Assembly: GCF_011758765.1 (NCBI RefSeq)
Contig: NZ_JAANOU010000001.1
Span: forward strand, 1,488,001-1,552,000
Length of the DNA stretch: 64,000 bases
Source: Amycolatopsis viridis
GTDB lineage: Bacteria > Actinomycetota > Actinomycetes > Mycobacteriales > Pseudonocardiaceae
Reading direction: 5' to 3'
In this document: positions 35,903 through 48,290 of the stretch, one piece after another
Layout: the number at the start of each line of letters is the position of its first letter
Position numbering within the stretch: the stretch's first letter is position 1
Notes under the pieces: model-generated
What the model was told of the DNA's origin: nothing
The model's database searches: none
Seen by the model: only the letters and a program-made list of their open reading frames with translations
Translations under genes and position numbers: made by a program

Positions 35903-36778
35903 TCAGCCGTCCACAATGTCCTGTCGCGGGGCGAACAAGTCCTCGGCGTTGTCCAGCCGTGCGCGCAGCCGCGCCAGGCCGGCCTCGGTCCACGTGACCT
36001 CCGGGTCGGGTTCGAGGTAGGTGAGCGTGATCGCGGCCAGGCCCAGGGCCGGCAGCGACCAGTCACCGCTCGCCCCGCCGATCGAGGCCGGCACGCGCTG
36101 CTCCGCGAGTTCCGGTGTCGCGGTCGCTTTGGTGATCAGCCCGCGCACCAGCGCGTTGCCGAGGTGGGCAATCGTCTCGAACGACACCCCGGGGTGGGCG
36201 GGCCGGAGGCCGAGCAGGTCGGCGACCACTCGGTGGCTGTGCGCGATCCGGCCGGTGAAGGTCCGTTCCGATGCCGCGAGGGCGGCGGTCACCTCGTGGC
36301 GCAGATCGCCCTCGGGCAGCCCGGCCACCGTCACGGTCAGGGCCAGGTAGGTCCGCCACTGCGGGGAGCCGAGGATGTGCTGGAAATCGAGCAGCGTGGT
36401 CTCCCGGATCAGCTCGGCGGCCGCGGCGCGGCGGCCATCCGGAGTGGTGAGCGTGTCCAGCCGCTCGGAGAGGATCCGCCGGACCAGTGCGCTCGCCGCA
36501 TCGCTGCCGGTGGCGGCGAGCGGGGCCTCGCCGGCGGCGAGTTCCAGCAGGAGGTCGCCGAGGAACGCCTCCTTGTTCGGCCACCTGCGGTAGACCGCGC
36601 TGCGCGCGACCCCGGCCTGCCGGATGAGCTCCTCGAGCTGGATGTGGTCCAGGCCCACCCGGAGCCCGTCGCGGGCGACCGCGGCCGCCGCGGTGGTCAG
36701 CAGTAGCCGCTCGGTCTCGCGGTCGGACAGCCTGGGCCGCCGCTTCCGGCCGAACGCCGCTGTGGGATCAGGTTGCAC
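35903..36778 (-). CDS. TetR-family regulator (long C-terminal domain)
   Basis: A 291-aa TetR protein, longer than the usual 190-220. HTH segment IQLEELIRQAGVARSAVYRRWPNKEAFLGDLL at about 45-75, after a basic N-terminal arm (FGRKRRPRLSDRE). The C-terminal domain is helical, with a final extension ending RLDNAEDLFAPRQDIVDG. GTG 36778 has GGAGG (36789-36785) seven bases upstream and is preferred over an ATG five codons earlier. A palindrome at 36798-36816 in the divergent promoter is its likely operator; target would be the membrane protein at 36962. Confidence 0.88.
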   Translation of the reverse strand: MQPDPTAAFGRKRRPRLSDRETERLLLTTAAAAVARDGLRVGLDHIQLEELIRQAGVARSAVYRRWPNKEAFLGDLLLELAAGEAPLAATGSDAASALVRRILSERLDTLTTPDGRRAAAAELIRETTLLDFQHILGSPQWRTYLALTVTVAGLPEGDLRHEVTAALAASERTFTGRIAHSHRVVADLLGLRPAHPGVSFETIAHLGNALVRGLITKATATPELAEQRVPASIGGASGDWSLPALGLAAITLTYLEPDPEVTWTEAGLARLRARLDNAEDLFAPRQDIVDG

Positions 36779-36797
36779 CGGACACCTCCATTGAGAC

Positions 36798-36816
36798 ATG
36801 ATATCCCAAGTATCAT
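36798..36816. promoter_or_regulatory. TetR operator candidate
   Basis: ATGATA-TCCCAAG-TATCAT, perfect 6-bp arms around a 7-bp centre, in the AT-rich gap between the TetR gene and the rightward repeat/membrane-protein transcript. TATCAT is a good -10 for either direction, so binding would block both promoters. Confidence 0.6.
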
Positions 36817-36839
36817 CAACCACAGGCAAGGGGAACATC

Positions 36840-36956
36840 ATGACGCGAGCGGCCAACACAGCGCCGCAACCGGCCAACACAGCGCGACGAACGGCAAACA
36901 CGGCGCGCCGACGGGCAAACACGGCGCCGCGGCGTGTTTGCCGGGCGGGAAGGTGA
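36840..36956 (+). CDS. Possible 38-aa leader ORF made of the 21-bp repeat
   Basis: ATG 36840 is preceded by AAGGGG at good spacing and the frame runs 38 codons to TGA 36954-36956, five bases before the next gene. It reads MTRAANTAPQPANTARR and continues with RTANTARRRANTAP, so the repeat appears as a PANTA-like heptad. Start signals look real but composition is entirely repeat-driven; it may be a translated leader, or an accident of a repeat that keeps frames open. Confidence 0.3.
   Translation: MTRAANTAPQPANTARRTANTARRRANTAPRRVCRAGR
36845..36945. repeat. 21-bp repeat cluster ending in a hairpin
   Basis: Core GGC(C/A)AACAC starts at 36851, 36872, 36893 and 36914: four direct copies, exact 21-bp period. 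The last copy, GGCAAACACG (36914-36923), pairs perfectly with an inverted copy CGTGTTTGCC (36933-36942) over a 9-base loop. Same architecture as the cluster at 60893. Confidence 0.9.
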
Positions 36957-36961
36957 GGGGC

Positions 36962-37411
36962 GTGTCCGAGACGGTGAACCGGCTGAACGGCGGCAGGCGG
37001 ACGAGCCGGGCCGCGGTCGCGATCGGCGCGGGGCTGGTCCTGCAGCTGCTGACGATCGCGGCGGTCCTCCTCGCGACGGGGGCGATCGAGGAACACCTGC
37101 GTGGCGTCTACGCGCAGTACCGGCCGGACCAGGCGGAGCGGGCCGGCGGGATCGTGGTCACGTACCTGCTGGTGGTGGGCGTCCTGGGCGCGGCAGGGTG
37201 GCTGCTGACGGCGTGGGCGCACCGGCGACGCACTCGCTGGACGCGGGTGCTCGCGTGGACGTTCCTGGTGCTGGGCACGCTCCTGGCGGTGACGAACCTG
37301 GCGATCACGGAGTACGGCTCGCGGCTCGTCCCGCTCTGGCTCGGTGTGGCCGGCCTGGTGCCCTCACTCGCCGGGCTCGCGGCGGTCACGCTGCTCCATC
37401 GGGAGCGCTAG
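36962..37411 (+). CDS. Small four-helix membrane protein
   Basis: A 149-aa protein with four predicted transmembrane helices (about 19-42, 65-87, 96-116, 121-143), a short basic N-terminus (NGGRRTSRAAV) and Arg-rich loops. No recognised family. GTG 36962 follows GAAGG and GAGGGG; the frame is open upstream through the repeat cluster, but that part is not part of the protein in my reading. Divergent from a TetR gene with an operator-like palindrome between, so it may be the regulated target, for example in efflux or envelope function (inference). Confidence 0.7.
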   Translation: MSETVNRLNGGRRTSRAAVAIGAGLVLQLLTIAAVLLATGAIEEHLRGVYAQYRPDQAERAGGIVVTYLLVVGVLGAAGWLLTAWAHRRRTRWTRVLAWTFLVLGTLLAVTNLAITEYGSRLVPLWLGVAGLVPSLAGLAAVTLLHRER

Positions 37412-37420
37412 GGCTGGGCA

Positions 37421-37464
37421 CGGGGCGGGCCGGCGCGACTGCGTTGTCGCGCCGGCCCGCCCCG
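37421..37464. terminator. Bidirectional terminator, membrane protein / gltD
   Basis: A perfect 19-bp inverted repeat (37421-37439 with 37446-37464) around the loop TGCGTT, between two converging stop codons. The longest perfect stem in the window. Confidence 0.85.
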
Positions 37465-37469
37465 GGGTC

Positions 37470-38913
37470 CTAGGCGATCGGCCGGTCCGTCGGCGCGATC
37501 GGGGCCGGCAGGACGTCCCGGCCCGTCAGGTAGGCGTCCACCCCGGCGGCCGCGGACCGGCCCTCGGCGATCGCCCACACGATCAGCGACTGCCCGCGGC
37601 CCATGTCGCCGGCCACGAACACGTTGTCCACACTGGTGCGGAAGTTCTCGTCCCGGGCCACGTTGCCGCGGGCGTCCAGCTCCACGCCGAGCTGCTCCAG
37701 CAGGCCCTCGCGCTGCGGGCCGACGAAACCCATCGCCAGCAGCACCAGCTGCGCGGGCAGCTCCCGCTGGGTGCCTTCGACCTCGACGAACTTCCCGCCC
37801 TCGTTGCGCACCTCGACCAGCCGCAGCGCCCGCAGGTTGCCCTCGTCGTCGGCGAGGAACTCCTGCGTGCTCACCGAGTACAGGCGCTCGCCGCCCTCTT
37901 CGTGCGCGGAGGACACCCGGTAGATCATCGGGTACGTCGGCCACGGGTGGGCCTCCGACCGCGACTCGGGCGGGCGGGGCATGATCTCCAGCTGGGTCAC
38001 CGACAGCGCACCCTGCCGGTGCGCGGTGCCGACGCAGTCCGCACCGGTGTCACCACCGCCGATGACCACGACGTGCTTGCCCTCGGCGGAGATCGGCGAC
38101 GACTCCAGCGCCCCGGCGGCGACCCGGTTCGCCAGCGGCAGGTACTCCATCGCCTGGTACACCCCGGGCGTCTCGCGGCCCGGCGCGGGCAGGTCCCGCC
38201 ACGCGGTCGCACCCCCGGCGAGCACGACGGCGTCGTAGGACGACCGCAGCTCGTCGGCGGTGATGTCCACGCCGACGTCGACACCGGTGCGGAACTCGGT
38301 GCCCTCGGCGCGCATCTGGTCCAGGCGCCGGTCCAGCCGCCGCTTCTCCATCTTGAACTCGGGGATGCCGTACCGCAGCAGGCCGCCGATGGCGTCGGCC
38401 CGCTCGAACACGACCACCTCGTGCCCGGCGCGGGTCAGCTGCTGGGCGGCGGCCAGGCCGGACGGGCCGGACCCGACGACGGCGACCTTCTTGCCGGTGC
38501 GCGTCACCGGGGGCTGCGGCGTGATCCAGCCCTCCTCCCAGGCGCGGTCCACGATGGAGATCTCGACCCGCTTGATCGTCACCGGGTCGTCGTTGATCCC
38601 CAGCACGCAGGCGGTCTCGCACGGCGCCGGGCACAGCGTCCCGGTGAACTCCGGGAAGTTGTTCGTGGCGTGCAGCCGCTCGATCGCGTCGCGCCAGTCG
38701 TCGCTCCAGACCAGCGTGTTCCACTCCGGGATCAGGTTGCCCAGCGGGCAGCCCTGGTGGCAGAACGGGATGCCGCAGTCCATGCAGCGGCCGGCCTGCT
38801 TCTCCAGCTTGCTGGTGGCGAAGTCCTCGTACACCTCACGCCAGTCGAGCAGCCGCAGCGGCACCGGCCGGGTCTTCGGCGTCTCGCGGGGCGTCGTGAG
38901 AAAACCCTTGGGG

Positions 38914-38921
<8 letters not shown>
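37470..38921 (-). CDS. gltD: Glutamate synthase small subunit GltD
   Basis: A 483-aa NADPH-oxidising flavoprotein of the GOGAT complex that passes electrons to GltB. N-terminal 4Fe-4S cysteines [17 protein letters not shown] and [16 protein letters not shown] motif [22 protein letters not shown] motif [15 protein letters not shown]-terminal [15 protein letters not shown] 38921 overlaps the gltB stop by 8 bp, giving coupled gltB-gltD. Confidence 0.97.
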
Positions 38922-43443
<4,522 letters not shown>

Positions 43444-43741
43444 GGCTGGCCGTCTCCTCACACGTGGGCGCGGCGCGGGCGCTGCTAACACAGCGGCCCT
43501 CCTGCGCGATGGTCAGTCGGGAGCAGAGGTAGGAGTCGCCCGAACGAGGGCAGGACTCACCTACACCGGCCACACGTCATCGGGTGGCCGCGGTCGGCAC
43601 GTCGTCGGGCCGCTGGCGCGCATCAGCGTGTCCCGGGTCGTGGTGGGCGGGTCCCCGCGGCGCGCCAGTTACCCCCGGGTTCGCCGGGTCTTATGACAGT
43701 AATGTGAATTCGCCGTGATCGATATACGCCGACCGGACTCG

Positions 43742-43753
43742 TGGCATATGCCA
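43742..43753. promoter_or_regulatory. 12-bp palindrome upstream of gltB
   Basis: TGGCATATGCCA is a perfect palindrome about 300 bp upstream of the gltB start, just beyond the probable promoter. It could be a regulator site for nitrogen or carbon control, but it matches no motif I can name with confidence. Confidence 0.35.
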
Positions 43754-43835
43754 TAGGGGCGTTGACGGCGCAGCCCCCGGTGTGGAAGTGCCTCCCGCCC
43801 CGCCGTTGACCTGCGCGAACACCGATCCGGTCGGG

Positions 43836-43854
43836 CCGGTGATCGATTCACCGG
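43836..43854. terminator. Hairpin downstream of the decarboxylase gene
   Basis: 7-bp perfect arms CCGGTGA/TCACCGG with loop TCGAT, 70 bp beyond the 43925 stop in the direction of transcription. Plausible terminator; weak. Confidence 0.4.
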
Positions 43855-43924
43855 ATCGGGTGGCGAGCCGATCAAGTAATCAAGGTGTTACGAACGGGTG
43901 CCGACCGCGTCCCGGGCCGGGCGC

Positions 43925-44698
43925 TCAGCCGGATACCGTCACCGACCCGAGATCGGTGAAGTGCGCCGCGATGCGCGAGCCCGCCTCGACGGGGACGGCC
44001 TCCGTCAGCCCGCCGGTCAGCACGATCCACCCGGCCTCCAGCGCCAGCCCCCGTTCCGCCAGCGTGTTCGCCGCCAGCGCCAGCGCTTCACCCGGATGGC
44101 CGAGCACCGCCGCCCCGGTGGCGCTGTCCACGATCGCCCCGTCGACCTCCAGCAGGCACGCCTGGAGGGACAGATCCAGCCCGGACGGCGCGACCCCGAC
44201 CGGACCGACGCGGAACACGCTCGACGACGCGTTGTCCGCGATGGTGTCCGGTGCGGCGAACCGGAAGTCCTGGTAACGCGAGTCGATGACCTCGATCCCG
44301 CCGTGGATCCGGTCCACCGCGCCCATCGCCACCGCCGCGGTGACACCGGGCCCGGCGAGGCGTTCACCCAGCACGAACACGATCTCCGGCTCGGCGCGCG
44401 GGTGGATCAGCCGCGGCAGCGGGTCCGCGGCAGGCAGCACCATGGCGTCGGTGAGCCAGGCCAGCACGGGACGGTCCACGCCCATGCGCTCCTGCTGCGG
44501 CCGGGACGTCAACCCCAGTTTGATCCCGATCAGCTTCTCGCCGCGGGCCAGCCGCAACCGCAGCGCCTCGTCCTGGACGGCGTATGCGGTGCGCACGTCC
44601 AGCCCCGGCCATTCCGCGGTGATCGGCCCGCGCGCCGCGCCCGCGTCCTCCGCCGCCAGCAGCACCCGTGCCGCCTCGGCGATGCTCCACCCGGTCAT
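43925..44698 (-). CDS. 4-oxalocrotonate decarboxylase-like enzyme (DmpH/XylI type)
   Basis: A 257-aa member of the FAH-like decarboxylase/hydratase family. IGIKLGLTSRPQQERMGVDRP, HPRAEPEIVFVLGERL (metal-binding acidic residues), GIEVIDSRYQDFRF and PDTIADNASSS match the decarboxylase side of the family, which converts 4-oxalocrotonate to 2-hydroxypenta-2,4-dienoate in catechol meta-cleavage. In known systems decarboxylase and hydratase form a complex; here the hydratase-like gene is directly upstream with a 4-bp overlap. Other meta-pathway genes are not in the window. Confidence 0.85.
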   Translation of the reverse strand: MTGWSIAEAARVLLAAEDAGAARGPITAEWPGLDVRTAYAVQDEALRLRLARGEKLIGIKLGLTSRPQQERMGVDRPVLAWLTDAMVLPAADPLPRLIHPRAEPEIVFVLGERLAGPGVTAAVAMGAVDRIHGGIEVIDSRYQDFRFAAPDTIADNASSSVFRVGPVGVAPSGLDLSLQACLLEVDGAIVDSATGAAVLGHPGEALALAANTLAERGLALEAGWIVLTGGLTEAVPVEAGSRIAAHFTDLGSVTVSG

Positions 44699-45492
44699 GC
44701 GTCCTCCCCGCCCGCGAACACCGCGGTCACACTGCCCAGCCCGGCCACCGTGGCCACCACCGTGTCCCCGGCCCGCACCGGGATCGCCCTGGTCATCGAA
44801 CCGGGCAGCACGACGTGGCCCGGCTCCAGGTCGACGCCCAGCGGGCCGACCGTGTTCGCCAGCCACACCAGCGCGTTCAGCGGTGATCCGAGCACCGCGC
44901 CGCCCGCCCCGGTGGCGGCGAGCTCCCCGTTGGCGTGCAGGGTGCACCCGGCGAGCCGAAGGTCCACCGACGACAGTGCGGTCGGCCGGCTGCCCAGCAC
45001 CACTCCGCCGGAGGAGGCGTTGTCGGCGATGGTGTCCACGATCGAGATGCGCCAGTCCGCGATCCGGGAGTCGACGATCTCCAGCGCCGGGAGCACGAAG
45101 TCGACCGCGCGCACGGCGTCGGCCACGGTCACGCCCGGTCCGGACAGCTTCCGCCCCAGCACGAACGCGATCTCGGGTTCGATCCGCGGCTGGAGGAAGC
45201 CGCCGGCCGGGATCGGCTGGTGCTCGAGGTGGAACATGCCGCCGGTGAGGTGCCCGTAGTCCGGCTGGTCCACGCCCATCTGCCGCTGCATCGCCGCCGA
45301 GGCCAGGCCCACCTTGTGGCCCTTGACCTCCGCGCCGCCCTCGGTCCACACGCGCACCTGGTCGAGCTGGATCCGGTAGGCGTCCTCGACCGTCGCCTCC
45401 GGGTAGGTCTCGATCAGGGGACCGATCGGCTTGCCCGCCGCGTAGGCCTGCAGCAGGAGGTCGGCCGCCTCGCGTACCGCTGTCGCATCCAT
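44695..45492 (-). CDS. 2-hydroxypenta-2,4-dienoate (2-keto-4-pentenoate) hydratase-like enzyme
   Basis: A 265-aa paralogue of its neighbour, closer to the hydratases: YPEATVEDAYRIQLDQVR, GHKVGLASAAMQRQMGVDQP, PRIEPEIAFVLGRKLSGPG, LEIVDSRIADWRIS and DTIADNASSGGVVLG. It would add water to 2-hydroxypentadienoate to give 4-hydroxy-2-oxovalerate. ATG 45492 starts the protein; the open frame further up is rejected. It lies 64 bp after a TetR gene on the same strand, its probable regulator. Confidence 0.86.
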   Translation of the reverse strand: MDATAVREAADLLLQAYAAGKPIGPLIETYPEATVEDAYRIQLDQVRVWTEGGAEVKGHKVGLASAAMQRQMGVDQPDYGHLTGGMFHLEHQPIPAGGFLQPRIEPEIAFVLGRKLSGPGVTVADAVRAVDFVLPALEIVDSRIADWRISIVDTIADNASSGGVVLGSRPTALSSVDLRLAGCTLHANGELAATGAGGAVLGSPLNALVWLANTVGPLGVDLEPGHVVLPGSMTRAIPVRAGDTVVATVAGLGSVTAVFAGGEDA

Positions 45493-45556
45493 GGCCCGAA
45501 CTCTCGTGGCCGGGCCCGCGGACCGCAAGCACCGCGTTCCGCTCCGCGGCACACCG

Positions 45557-46099
45557 CTAGACGTGCGTGTGCTGGTCGGCGGCGACGATCTCCGCCGCCG
45601 ACGGTGCGTGCGCGGGGTCGGTCAGCCACTGCAGGGCGACGCCGACGAGCAGCGAGTAGTAGTGCGAGCCCACGATCCGGACCCGTTCCGGGTCGGCATC
45701 CGGGCCTAGACCGCCGAAGGCCCTGGCCAGTGCCGTGCGGGCCGCCTGCTGCGCCTGCGCGGTCATCTCCCGGATCTTCGCGTCGTGCTGGAGGTAGGCG
45801 ACCCCCTCGAAGTTGACGAACCACAGCTGCCGGTTGCCGCGGACCGACTCGATGATCCGCTCCCACAGCGCCTCGTGGGTGTCGCCGTCGCCGAGCGCCT
45901 GGAAGAGCAGTTCACCCCATTCGGTGTTCAGTTCGTGCAGCGCGCGTGTGAGCAGCTCGTCCTTGGACCCGAAGTGGTAGTTGATCGACGCCAGGTTCGC
46001 ACCTGACGCGGCTGCCAGGTCCCGTGCGGTCGTGCGCGCGTACCCGACGCGAAGGAGGCATCCGCGGGCCGCTGTCAGCAAATTCTCTCGATGTCCCAC
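45557..46099 (-). CDS. TetR-family regulator
   Basis: A 180-aa TetR protein with HTH TTARDLAAASGANLASINYHFGSKDELLTRAL (about 23-55) and a helical ligand domain. GTG 46099 lies seven bases after TACGTT (46112-46107), a leaderless promoter. It is divergent from the ABC transporter at 46168, with a 21-bp near-palindrome between; the two meta-pathway genes lie downstream on its own strand. It may control both sides. Confidence 0.9.
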   Translation of the reverse strand: MGHRENLLTAARGCLLRVGYARTTARDLAAASGANLASINYHFGSKDELLTRALHELNTEWGELLFQALGDGDTHEALWERIIESVRGNRQLWFVNFEGVAYLQHDAKIREMTAQAQQAARTALARAFGGLGPDADPERVRIVGSHYYSLLVGVALQWLTDPAHAPSAAEIVAADQHTHV

Positions 46100-46106
46100 G
46101 TCTGCT

Positions 46107-46112
46107 AACGTA
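46107..46112 (-). promoter_or_regulatory. -10 box of the TetR gene
   Basis: TACGTT on the minus strand, seven bases before GTG 46099, consistent with a leaderless message. It lies next to the operator at 46121, so autoregulation is likely. Confidence 0.5.
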
Positions 46113-46120
46113 TCATGTGT

Positions 46121-46141
46121 ACGTTCGTTTAAAACGACCGT
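46121..46141. promoter_or_regulatory. TetR operator candidate, 21-bp near-palindrome
   Basis: ACGTTCGTTT-A-AAACGACCGT: 10-bp arms around one central base with a single mismatch, in the divergent promoter between the TetR gene and the ABC transporter. Typical size and placement for a TetR dimer site. Confidence 0.7.
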
Positions 46142-46167
46142 TCATCACATCGAAGGGGATCATCACC

Positions 46168-46923
46168 ATGGGCACTCCAGCCGTGCGCATCAGGGGGCTG
46201 CGCTGCAGGTTCGAGGGAGAGGCGGGGCCGGTCGACGCCCTGCGCGGCGTCGATCTCGACGCCGAACGAGGATCGTTCCTGGCGATCATGGGACCGTCCG
46301 GATCGGGCAAGACGACGCTGCTGCACAGCGCGGCCGGGCTGCGCACCCCGACCGCGGGCAGCGTCGAGCTCAACGGCGAGAGCCTGGCCGGGCTCGGCGA
46401 GACCAAGCTGGCGGAGTTGCGCCGCCGGCGCATCGGGTTCGTGTTCCAGGCGTTCAACCTGCTCCCGGCGCTGACCGCCAGGGAGAACGTGGAACTGCCG
46501 CTGCGGCTGGACGGTCGCCGTCCGGATCCGAAGCGGACCGAGGCGATGCTCGCCGGCGTCGGCCTCGCGCAGCGCGGCGGGCACCGGCCGGACCAGCTCT
46601 CCGGCGGGCAGAAGCAACGCGTCGCGGTGGCGCGGGCGCTGATCACCGACCCGGAGGTCGTCTTCGCAGACGAGCCCACCGGGGCGCTGGACATCCGCAG
46701 CGCCCGCGAGGTCCTCAGCCTGCTGCGCGGGCTCGCCGACCGGGGCCAGACGATCATCATGGTCACCCACGACCCGGTCGCCGCGTCGTTCTCCGACCGG
46801 GTGCTGTTCCTCGCCGACGGCCTGATCGTCGACCGCCTCGACCGGCCGTCCGCGGCGGCGGTGGCGAGCCGGATGGCGACGCTGGTCGAGTCCGCCGAGC
46901 GCGCCGCGATGGGGGTGAGCTGA
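46168..46923 (+). CDS. ABC transporter ATP-binding protein (LolD/MacB type)
   Basis: A 251-aa ABC ATPase: Walker A MGPSGSGKTTLLHSA, Q-loop FVFQAFNLLPALTAREN, signature LSGGQKQRVAVARAL, Walker B VVFADEPTGALD, H-loop VTHDPVAA. It pairs with the FtsX/MacB-type permease that starts one base after its stop. ATG 46168 has GAAGGGGA at about 9 bases. Systems of this kind next to TetR genes usually export drugs, peptides or lipids; the substrate here is unknown. Confidence 0.94.
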   Translation: MGTPAVRIRGLRCRFEGEAGPVDALRGVDLDAERGSFLAIMGPSGSGKTTLLHSAAGLRTPTAGSVELNGESLAGLGETKLAELRRRRIGFVFQAFNLLPALTARENVELPLRLDGRRPDPKRTEAMLAGVGLAQRGGHRPDQLSGGQKQRVAVARALITDPEVVFADEPTGALDIRSAREVLSLLRGLADRGQTIIMVTHDPVAASFSDRVLFLADGLIVDRLDRPSAAAVASRMATLVESAERAAMGVS

Positions 46924-46924
46924 C

Positions 46925-48250
46925 GTGGTGGGTCTCGCACTGCGGCTGTTCCGCCACCACCGGGGCGCGGCCATCGCCACCGGCCTGGTGGCGCTGATCG
47001 GGATGGGGCTGGTCACCGCGATGACCGCGCTCCTGGGCACCGGGCTCGCGGACACCACCGCGGCCGCCGACCGGCCGTTCCTCACCGAGTTCCCGGTGAT
47101 CATGGGCGGCTGGGTGGTGGCGATCGTGCTGTTCGCGATGGTCTCCACGGTCAGCGTGACCCTGAGCGGACGGACCGGTGAGATCGGCGGCCTGCGGTTG
47201 ATCGGGGCGACACCCCGCCAGGTGCAGGTGATGGTCTCGGCCGAGACCTTCGCCGTCTCCGCGGTGGCGTTGCTGCCCGGCCTGGGCGCGGGCTACCTGC
47301 TCGGCTGGATCGTGCTGACCGCGGTGCGGTCCTCCGGGCTGATCGATCCGGCCTCGGTGTACTCGCCGGGGCTCGGGCTGCCCCTGCTCGGCGTCCTGGT
47401 CGTGCTGGTTGCGACCGTGGTGGCGGCCTGGATCGGCAGCCGCAGCACAGCCGGGCGCAGTCCGGTCGAGAGCGCGGGCCCGGCGCGGGGCAAGCGGTCC
47501 GGCCGGTCTCCGCGGCGGATCATCGCGGTGGTGGTGCTCGTCGCGGGTGTCGGTTCGGCGTCGGCGGTGCTCGGCCTGGACGCGGACAACATCGCCACGA
47601 CCGCGATGACCGGGCCGGCCACGGTGCTCACCGCGATCGGGCTGGCGGTGCTCGCGCCGGAACTCGTCGGCGTGGCGAACCGGGTGCTGCGTGCTCTGTC
47701 CGCGTTGCCGCGCGGCGCGGCGGGCCACCTCGCGGCGATCAACCTCGCCGCGGCACCGGAGCGGGTGCGGCCCGCGGTCACGTTCCTCACGCTGCTCGTC
47801 GGGGTGTCCGCCGGCACGCTCAGCATGCAGGGCATCGAGAACCAGCACTCGGTCGCGGGCAGCACGGCGCAGGTGCTGGCGTCGATCAACTACCTCGTGG
47901 TGGTCCTGATCGCGGTGTTCATGGCGATCGCGCTCACCAACAACCTGGTGGCCGCGCTCGGCCGGCGGAGCGAGGAGTTCGGCGCGATGTCGCTGATCGG
48001 GTCCACGGCGGGACAGACCCGCGGAATGCTGCTGCGGGAGATCGTCGCGGCGACGCTCGTCAGCGTCATCGCCGCGGTGGTGGGCGCGGTCGTGTGCGTC
48101 ATCCCGTTCTCGATCGTCAAGACCGGCGGTGTGGCCGCCGCGTTCGCGGCCGGCCCGTACCTGCTGAGCGTCGTGCTCGGCGTGGTGATCGCGGTCGGCG
48201 TCACGACCGCCGCCGGTGGCCGCGTGGTGCGCGCGGCCATGGTCCACTGA
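46925..48250 (+). CDS. FtsX/MacB-family ABC permease
   Basis: A 441-aa membrane protein with about eight transmembrane helices in two FtsX-like halves: LVALIGMGLVTAMTALLG, then VVAIVLFAMVSTVSVTLSGRTGEIGGLRLIGAT (the usual E-x-G-x-x-R-x-x-G-A/S coupling segment), repeated later as RRSEEFGAMSLIGSTAGQ. It has no large extracytoplasmic MacB domain, so it is a short-type permease. GTG 46925 is one base after the ATPase stop. Confidence 0.9.
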   Translation: MVGLALRLFRHHRGAAIATGLVALIGMGLVTAMTALLGTGLADTTAAADRPFLTEFPVIMGGWVVAIVLFAMVSTVSVTLSGRTGEIGGLRLIGATPRQVQVMVSAETFAVSAVALLPGLGAGYLLGWIVLTAVRSSGLIDPASVYSPGLGLPLLGVLVVLVATVVAAWIGSRSTAGRSPVESAGPARGKRSGRSPRRIIAVVVLVAGVGSASAVLGLDADNIATTAMTGPATVLTAIGLAVLAPELVGVANRVLRALSALPRGAAGHLAAINLAAAPERVRPAVTFLTLLVGVSAGTLSMQGIENQHSVAGSTAQVLASINYLVVVLIAVFMAIALTNNLVAALGRRSEEFGAMSLIGSTAGQTRGMLLREIVAATLVSVIAAVVGAVVCVIPFSIVKTGGVAAAFAAGPYLLSVVLGVVIAVGVTTAAGGRVVRAAMVH

Positions 48251-48251
48251 G

Positions 48252-48287
48252 GACCCGGCCGGGCCGTCACGACGGCCCGGCCGGGTT
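48252..48287. terminator. Bidirectional terminator, permease / livK
   Basis: A perfect 16-bp stem, ACCCGGCCGGGCCGTC (48253-48268) with its complement at 48271-48286, plus a G-U pair at the base; effective loop CACG. It separates two converging genes. Confidence 0.85.
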
Positions 48288-48290
48288 CGC

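Larger units (their letters stand above)
43444..43924. promoter_or_regulatory. Gene-free 481-bp region upstream of gltB
   Basis: No credible gene. It holds the gltB promoter and leader: the AT-richer stretch 43688-43730 contains, on the minus strand, TTCACA and TCATAA-like boxes. A single stray copy of the repeat core (CTAACACAGCG, 43485-43495) lies in the leader. TGGCATATGCCA at 43742-43753 is a 12-bp perfect palindrome, and CCGGTGA-TCGAT-TCACCGG at 43836-43854 is a hairpin 70 bp past the stop of the decarboxylase gene. Confidence 0.6.

Noticed and set aside
43444-43924. tRNA or small coding gene upstream of gltB
   Set aside because: No cloverleaf or GTTCRAAYC-type T-loop, and short frames there lack ribosome sites and conserved composition.
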